From Zygnema cylindricum (lineage: Eukaryota; Streptophyta; Zygnematophyceae; Zygnematales; Zygnemataceae): a stretch of DNA of 12,122 bases. Location: NCBI GenBank assembly GCA_037447655.1, contig JBBHKE010003507.1:64001-76122 (forward strand). The letters run 5' to 3'. The translations under genes were made by a program, and so were the position numbers. Shown in pieces: positions 8,559 through 12,122 of this stretch. The notes below the pieces were generated by a model, which saw nothing but the letters and a program-made list of their open reading frames with translations, ran no database searches and was not told the DNA's origin. Each line of letters begins with the position of its first letter. Positions within the stretch are counted from its first letter, which is position 1.

Positions 8559-9824
8559 ATGGCTTCGTCGTCCTCTCCACCACCAAAAAGAAGGAGACTC
8601 GAACGGATAGGGCAAGAGGATACATCTCGTCAAGATATATTTTTAGATGCGGGGGAGGTCATGGTAGAGGCCGATGAAGAAGGGGAATGGTGGAAGAACA
8701 AGAGCAAGGAGATATTGCTAGTAGTACGGAAGGACCGGCTGAAACGAGTAGATGGGAGGGGTCGGAAAATTCGTCGAACCCCGGGTATAACCCACTTAAG
8801 GAGGGGAACCAAGAGGATGAAGAAGATCACGAGCTCTCAAATGCCGAGGAATCGAAGCGGGAACAAGCACCTCCACCGATAAAGGAGCGTGTTTGTGATT
8901 TGGAGGTGATGAGGGACCCAAATAAGGAGAGTACCGCCGACGAGCACTCTTTTGAGAGCTCTAAAAAGAAGGTTGAGGCGTAGTACCTAAGTGGGGATGA
9001 TGTGTTCATCCTCCGACAAGAGGAAGGGGAAACAAAAAGGGAAAGCGAACAAGAAAAATAAATTCTCGGCTATCTGTTCCCACTACCCATCGACCCCCAA
9101 CATCTAGCTCTTGCTTTCAGTTTTTGCTAAACGCTATTACTGGGATCCTTCGGAGTGGCCAACAACATGGCGTACAGGAAAGCTTCGAGATCCAATCCAC
9201 ATTTCGGCCAGGGTGCCGTCGCACCCAGCATAGAATTTCATGAGGACGACAGACCTAGGGAACAATCACAAAGGTTATATGCTGTTAAATCCTCATGCAT
9301 TACCGTTTGTAGAGGTGATTGATGACCACTACCTGTACAAAGTGGACGTTCCCGGATTACTCCACCATTATCACCCATGGGATGTGTACCTACACGACAT
9401 CATTTCGCAGGCAAAATTCCCACCAAAAGTATGGACACTAAAGCTAGCCCAAAAAAATGCTCTACAAAAAGCCTGAGCATCCAGGAAGCAGGTCTCGTTG
9501 AAACTAAAGAAAGTACCTCCGTGGGAACCGGCGCACGAAGCGCTAGCAGAGGCTCCGCAAATTGTAGAACCGGAAGCTTCCCAAAACCCAATGCCAGAAG
9601 CACCTGCACCACAGGCTGCTCCTCCACATCCATTAGAGCAAGTGGCTACACCGAGAGTAGAAGGTGACCAACTACACGACCGAATTGTTAGTACACGTTT
9701 GGCAGTGGCGGATCACCGAATCGCACTCTTAGAGACCCGATGTGTGCTGCTCCAAAACGAGTTGGACACCCTGCGGGAGGAGTTTGAGGAAAACCAACAA
9801 GAAACCTACAAAATGCTTCGTTAG
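8559..9824 (+). pseudogene. Extra ORF between pol and 3' LTR, unknown family
   Basis: An ATG at 8559 in good context (catccATGG) starts MASSSSPPPKRRRLERIG, whose basic run resembles a nuclear localisation signal. About 40 codons on, near 8685, the frame moves from 0 to 2 and gives an acidic Glu/Ser/Asp-rich stretch to TAG 8981-8983. Frame 0 then takes over from 8997: a lysine-rich patch (about 9015-9065), the segment YYWDPSEWPTTW (about 9135-9170), a His/Tyr-rich region with VIDDHYLYKVDVPGLLHHYHPWDVYLHD (about 9315-9398), a Pro/Ala/Glu-rich tract (about 9504-9650) and a C-terminal coiled coil (about 9669-9821). Heptad a positions are Leu, Ile, Cys, Leu, Phe and Tyr; d positions are mostly Leu. 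Stops lie at 9105-9107, 9231-9233 and 9474-9476. No membrane segment is seen, so it is not envelope-like. I do not recognise the protein. It sits where some elements carry an additional ORF, ending 24 bp before the pre-LTR hairpin. Confidence 0.5.
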
Positions 9825-9848
9825 CTCCAGTCTCCCTGTGTGAGTAAC

Positions 9849-9867
9849 ATTCAGCGGGACGCTGAAT
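9849..9867. repeat. Perfect 19-nt palindrome before polypurine tract
   Basis: ATTCAGCG (9849-9856) and CGCTGAAT (9860-9867) pair perfectly around GGA. Many plant gypsy elements have a short inverted motif of similar layout (TCG-AGGA-CGA type) just upstream of the polypurine tract. This looks like the same position with a different sequence. Confidence 0.6.
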
Positions 9868-9883
9868 CCTTATTGGGAGGCAC
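9868..9883 (+). other. Polypurine tract next to 3' LTR
   Basis: The sequence CCTTATTGGGAGGCAC lies directly before a TATAACA that fits a decayed TGTAACA LTR start. A purine run here primes plus-strand DNA synthesis in LTR elements. The run TGGGAGG is short and has been eroded, but its place between the hairpin and the LTR matches plant gypsy elements. Confidence 0.55.
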
Positions 9884-10360
9884 TATAACAAGGTTACAGA
9901 ATAGGATGCTGCAGTTGCGGTTTCAGAGCAGTGCAGCGGTGACGCAGACGAGCGCAGCATAGCAGCAGAGCAATGTAGCGTAGCGGTATAACAACGTAGC
10001 GTAGTAACATAGCAGCGCAACGTAGGAATATAACATTGCCGCAAAATGTAGATTTGACTACTTTGTTCTACAAGATAGTTGGATTGATTGTGGTTGACTG
10101 CGAAGGTCCACGTGTACAACAGGATAGTACCTAGTTGACTAGTAGCTGAATAATTTAAATAGTCCTGTAGACCTAGTCAACAGAAGACTCTTGAACATAC
10201 CTTTACAAAGAGCTTTCAATCTTGTAATTTTCCTTCCGATTAATAAAGCTAAGGTCTTCCTTGTGGATGTTGTGTACCTCTACTGTTGCTACGAGAGAAT
10301 CCTTGGGGTTACTTCGCTGTGCATTTTTGAGTGTGGTGTTATTATCTCACCCCTTTTACA
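9884..10360 (+). repeat. 3' LTR of the gypsy element (about 477 bp)
   Basis: The start is TATAACA (9884-9890), one change from the common TGTAACA. The end is TTTTACA (10354-10360), which nearly mirrors the start. The right end is supported independently: Ty1/copia RT homology on the minus strand starts at 10361. An AATAAA polyadenylation signal lies at 10242-10247 and an AT-rich TATA-like TTTAAATA near 10154. The first third (about 9927-10030) is a ragged run of GTAGC/GCAGC words. No second copy was recognised near the 5' end of the element, so the pair cannot be used to date the insertion from this window. Confidence 0.65.
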
Positions 10361-11122
10361 AAACCGTACCACAAGAGCAAAGGTCTCTTCATAATCTATC
10401 CCCCTTTTTGAGTGAAATCTTTTGCTACCAACTGAGCCTTACATCTTTCAATGGTATTATCTGGGTTCAATTTTAGTTTAAACACCCAATTACACCCGAT
10501 CGGTTTTATGTTTTGAGGGCAATCAACTCTTTCCCAAGTATTTTCTTCCATGATGGACGCCATCTCATCATTTATGGCTCTTACCCATCTATCCTTCTCC
10601 GAACTGTCTATTGATTCTGTGTATGAATGAGGGTCATCATGGTGAGACAACTTAGTTACCTTGTGAACAACCGGTTTTTCTTGCAGCCATTTGCTGCTCC
10701 TTCGTCCTCTTTCAAAGTTCGAAGTTAGGATGGAGGGAAGTCTCGGGTTCCTCTTCATTGTCTCATTGGCTCCACTATCTATGGAAGCCGATTCCATCTC
10801 CTCCTCTTCTGTTTTCTCGAAGTGTGTAGGGATATGGATAGATTCCGGTTCATATCCTTCATATTGGATCTCACTTGAATCTGAAATCTTTTTTTCAATC
10901 ATGTCTCTTTTGGAATTATCCGGGTCTTCCTCACCCTCAGACTCAAAGCTGATTTTTATCTTCTTGGTGTACTTGAAAGGGTCAAATGACTTCCTTTCAT
11001 CCATGACAACTTGATGCATTACCAGAATGATATCTTGTTTAGATAAGTCATAGACTCTATATCCCTTGACATCCTCGACACATCTTACGAAATATCCCAG
11101 TTTCCCTTGTCATGTCGCATCG
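10361..11122 (-). pseudogene. Ty1/copia fragment: integrase-RT linker and RT start
   Basis: On the minus strand, frame from about 11112 reads KLGYFVRCVEDVKGYRVYDL, the copia integrase C-terminal motif (usual form C-x-F-V-G-Y ... G-Y-R-L-Y-D), then VVMDERKSFDP. An acidic Ser/Glu linker follows (about 10990-10640). The RT entry is DRWVRAINDEMASIMEENTWERV (about 10590-10525), IGCNWVFKLKLNPDNTIERCKAQLVAKDFTQK. It is open from about 11112 to the stop at 10396. An extra G in a five-G run there shifts the frame; the neighbouring frame continues as GIDYEETFALVVRF and homology ends at 10361. The RT catalytic core and RNase H are missing. Copia RT and integrase act in cytoplasmic particles and the nucleus. 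The left end is cut by the gypsy LTR and the right end by the minisatellite. Confidence 0.88.
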
Positions 11123-11130
11123 TGTCAGTT

Positions 11131-11410
11131 GCCCGCGCGCACGATATCATGCCCGCATGCGCAATATTCGGCGTGCGCGCACGATATAATGCACGCAGGC
11201 GCAGTATTTTGCATGCACGCGAGGTATTTCTCACGCGCGCGCAGTATTTCTCATGCACGCGCGGTATTTTACACGCACGCGCGGTATTTGGCACGCACGC
11301 GCGGTATTTTGCACGCACGCACGATATTTCACACGCACGCGCGGTTTTGTGCATGCACGCGCGATTTGATGCACGCACGTTTGATTTTTGCGTTCGCACG
11401 TGCGAGTTTT
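11131..11410. repeat. 20-bp minisatellite, about 14 units
   Basis: Units line up at exactly 20 bp from 11131 to about 11410, with a rough consensus GCACGCACGCGCGGTATTTT. A looser unit may precede at 11111. The middle units (about 11251-11340) are most alike and the outer units more diverged. The unit has a CpG-rich alternating pyrimidine-purine half and a T-rich half. Because it lacks stop codons, frames of about 100-120 codons are open on both strands; with a 20-base period these give low-complexity peptides and I do not call them genes. The array abuts the copia integrase remnant. Confidence 0.92.
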
Positions 11411-11430
11411 CGTCGGTTCATTTGTTTATG

Positions 11431-11455
11431 ATGTGAACGCGATTTGCGTTCACAT
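11431..11455. repeat. Perfect 10-bp hairpin after the minisatellite
   Basis: ATGTGAACGC (11431-11440) and GCGTTCACAT (11446-11455) pair perfectly around GATTT. It lies about 20 bp after the last minisatellite unit. Confidence 0.7.
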
Positions 11456-11497
11456 ACAATAACATACATACTAATTCCGTGCGCACGTTTTATATGT

Positions 11498-11690
11498 TTC
11501 ATTTCGTGCGCAGGTATGCGATTTTTGAATTATGGACGCGAAATATCGTTTGAGCGACGCATCGCGATTTTCGGGGATATTTCTTGCGATATGGTTCGTT
11601 TCGTGCGGTATGTTTCGTTTCGTGCGTATGCACGCGATTTCGGGAGTATCGACGCGAAGTATTGTTTGGAGGCGTATCGCGATTTTTGAG
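11498..11690 (+). repeat. Diverged direct duplication, 116-bp offset
   Basis: The stretch at about 11498-11573 recurs at about 11614-11690. Both share TTCRTTTCGTGCG, then GCGATTT, GACGCGAARTATYGTTTG and ATCGCGATTTT in the same order. Copies differ by scattered substitutions and small gaps. Inside the first spacer, TTCGTTTCGTGCGGTATG and a similar piece repeat again. This may be an LTR enhancer-type repeat or an older satellite. Confidence 0.65.
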
Positions 11691-11722
11691 CGACGCTTCG
11701 ATATATCATATTTTATTTAAGT

Positions 11723-11744
11723 CGCGAACCCATGTAGGTTCGCG
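11723..11744. repeat. 8-bp hairpin after TATA-like run
   Basis: CGCGAACC (11723-11730) pairs with GGTTCGCG (11737-11744) around CATGTA. It begins just after the AT-rich run near 11701-11720, so in a transcript starting there it would form a 5'-leader stem. Confidence 0.6.
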
Positions 11745-11911
11745 CATACATGTAGTTAGGGAGGGTTTTTACCCTCGGACGGTGGATTTTGTCAGGCGTA
11801 CGGCAGACAATGTTATCCGCCTATTGGCTAACATCTTTAGTAGTTTCATTTATGTAAAGTAGACTAGACGTAGGCTAATTTTGCTTTGGCCTAGCGTAGC
11901 TCTTACTTAGC

Positions 11912-11928
11912 CTAATTCTCAGAATTAG
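11912..11928. repeat. 17-nt palindrome CTAATTCT-c-AGAATTAG
   Basis: Two perfect 8-base arms surround a single C. It may be a protein-binding palindrome or simply chance in an AT-rich stretch. No partner copy was found nearby. Confidence 0.5.
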
Positions 11929-12122
11929 AAAATTTAGCTTTTGGACAAGAATTTTCTCTTGGCAGCGGAGCTTTTCTCTTGCTCTCTCTCTCACTGATTG
12001 CCCACGTGTCTTTCTTCTCCTTGCTAGCTAGCTGTAGAGGCTAGATAGGTTAAGAACATTTCCCCTTTTATTTTTGCCCACGTTTTTAATCCACACGGCC
12101 TAAGGCCACGTCCGGAAGGTTT

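Larger units (their letters stand above)
2902..10360 (+). mobile_element. Degenerate Ty3/gypsy chromovirus, 5' LTR missing
   Basis: Domains appear on one strand in the order gag, protease, reverse transcriptase, RNase H, integrase, chromodomain, an extra ORF, polypurine tract and 3' LTR. This order, and especially a chromodomain behind the integrase, defines the chromovirus branch of Ty3/gypsy (Metaviridae). The coding part is split over at least nine reading-frame segments with many in-frame stops, so it is dead. The right end is well set because copia homology on the other strand begins at the next base (10361). The left end is unclear. Gag similarity is convincing from 2902, and the same frame shows a weakly coherent stretch back to about 2700 with several stops. 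An 889-bp foreign insertion sits at 6860-7748. That the extra ORF and the LTR belong to the same element as gag-pol is inferred from order and orientation. Confidence 0.85.
11411..12122. other. CpG- and hairpin-rich noncoding stretch, possible LTR
   Basis: No gene is recognised. The first part (to about 11745) is CpG-rich and repeat-bearing. A TATA-like run TATATCATATTTTATTTAAG lies near 11701, followed by a stem of CGCGAACC with GGTTCGCG (11723-11744), a GAGGGT/ACCCTC stem (11761-11776) and a CTAATTCT/AGAATTAG palindrome (11912-11928). The decamer TTTTCTCTTG occurs at 11952 and 11972, leading into a CT-rich tract to about 11994. A promoter-like AT box followed by structured leader and pyrimidine tract suits an LTR or promoter of another element, but no terminal TG/CA pair or duplication was found. 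Confidence 0.35.

Noticed and set aside
8559-9824. Envelope-like protein
   Set aside because: No signal peptide or membrane-spanning segment is visible; the basic start, acidic middle and coiled coil do not fit an envelope protein.
10691-11014. Plus-strand 107-codon open frame
   Set aside because: It is antisense to the copia linker, which has recognisable flanking motifs on the minus strand.
11131-11410. CRISPR-like array
   Set aside because: The repeats are contiguous 20-bp units with no unique spacers, and the setting is a eukaryotic retroelement cluster.
11066-11436. Overlapping open frames of 104-121 codons on both strands across the minisatellite
   Set aside because: The 20-bp unit has no stop codons in most frames, so frames open on both strands by composition alone; the peptides are low-complexity and have no independent support.

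Overview
This window is a stack of decayed, nested retrotransposons. I see no intact host gene in it. The host is most likely a land plant with a repeat-rich nuclear genome. The reasons are a Ty3/gypsy chromovirus with an integrase-linked chromodomain, a Ty1/copia fragment, a polypurine-tract/LTR junction of the kind seen in plant gypsy elements, and a possible primer-binding site resembling the initiator-Met tRNA type. The species cannot be named from the sequence. All recognisable proteins are interrupted by stops and frameshifts, so these are old, immobile copies.

Layout. (1) 1-1599, minus strand: a GC-rich, proline- and charge-rich, gag-like reading frame of about 530 codons that runs off the left edge. 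It has two clear stops and one frameshift. A degraded primer-binding-site-like sequence lies upstream of it at 1776-1787, and an AT-richer stretch to about 2700 may hold the 5' LTR of this element. (2) About 2700/2902-10360, plus strand: a Ty3/gypsy chromovirus in the order gag, protease, reverse transcriptase, RNase H, integrase, chromodomain, then an extra open region of about 420 codons, a polypurine tract and the 3' LTR (9884-10360). No matching 5' LTR was seen. (3) Within the integrase C-terminal region, 6860-7748 is a foreign insertion flanked by the direct repeat GTCAT. Removing it restores reading-frame and family continuity. It carries a terminal-proximal hairpin and a tRNA-like segment that begins with a perfect 25-nt palindrome. 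(4) 10361-11122, minus strand: a Ty1/copia fragment (integrase/RT linker and RT start) whose homology stops at the base after the gypsy LTR end, so the gypsy element apparently inserted into the copia element. (5) 11131-11410: a 20-bp minisatellite of about 14 units, rich in alternating CG/CA. (6) 11411-12122: no gene, but a CpG-rich, hairpin-rich stretch with a diverged 116-bp-offset duplication, possibly another LTR or control region.

The most unusual item is the extra reading frame between the chromodomain and the 3' LTR (8559-9824). It has a basic, nuclear-localisation-like N-terminus, an acidic middle, a second basic patch, a Pro/Ala-rich segment and a C-terminal heptad-repeat coiled coil. 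I do not recognise its family.
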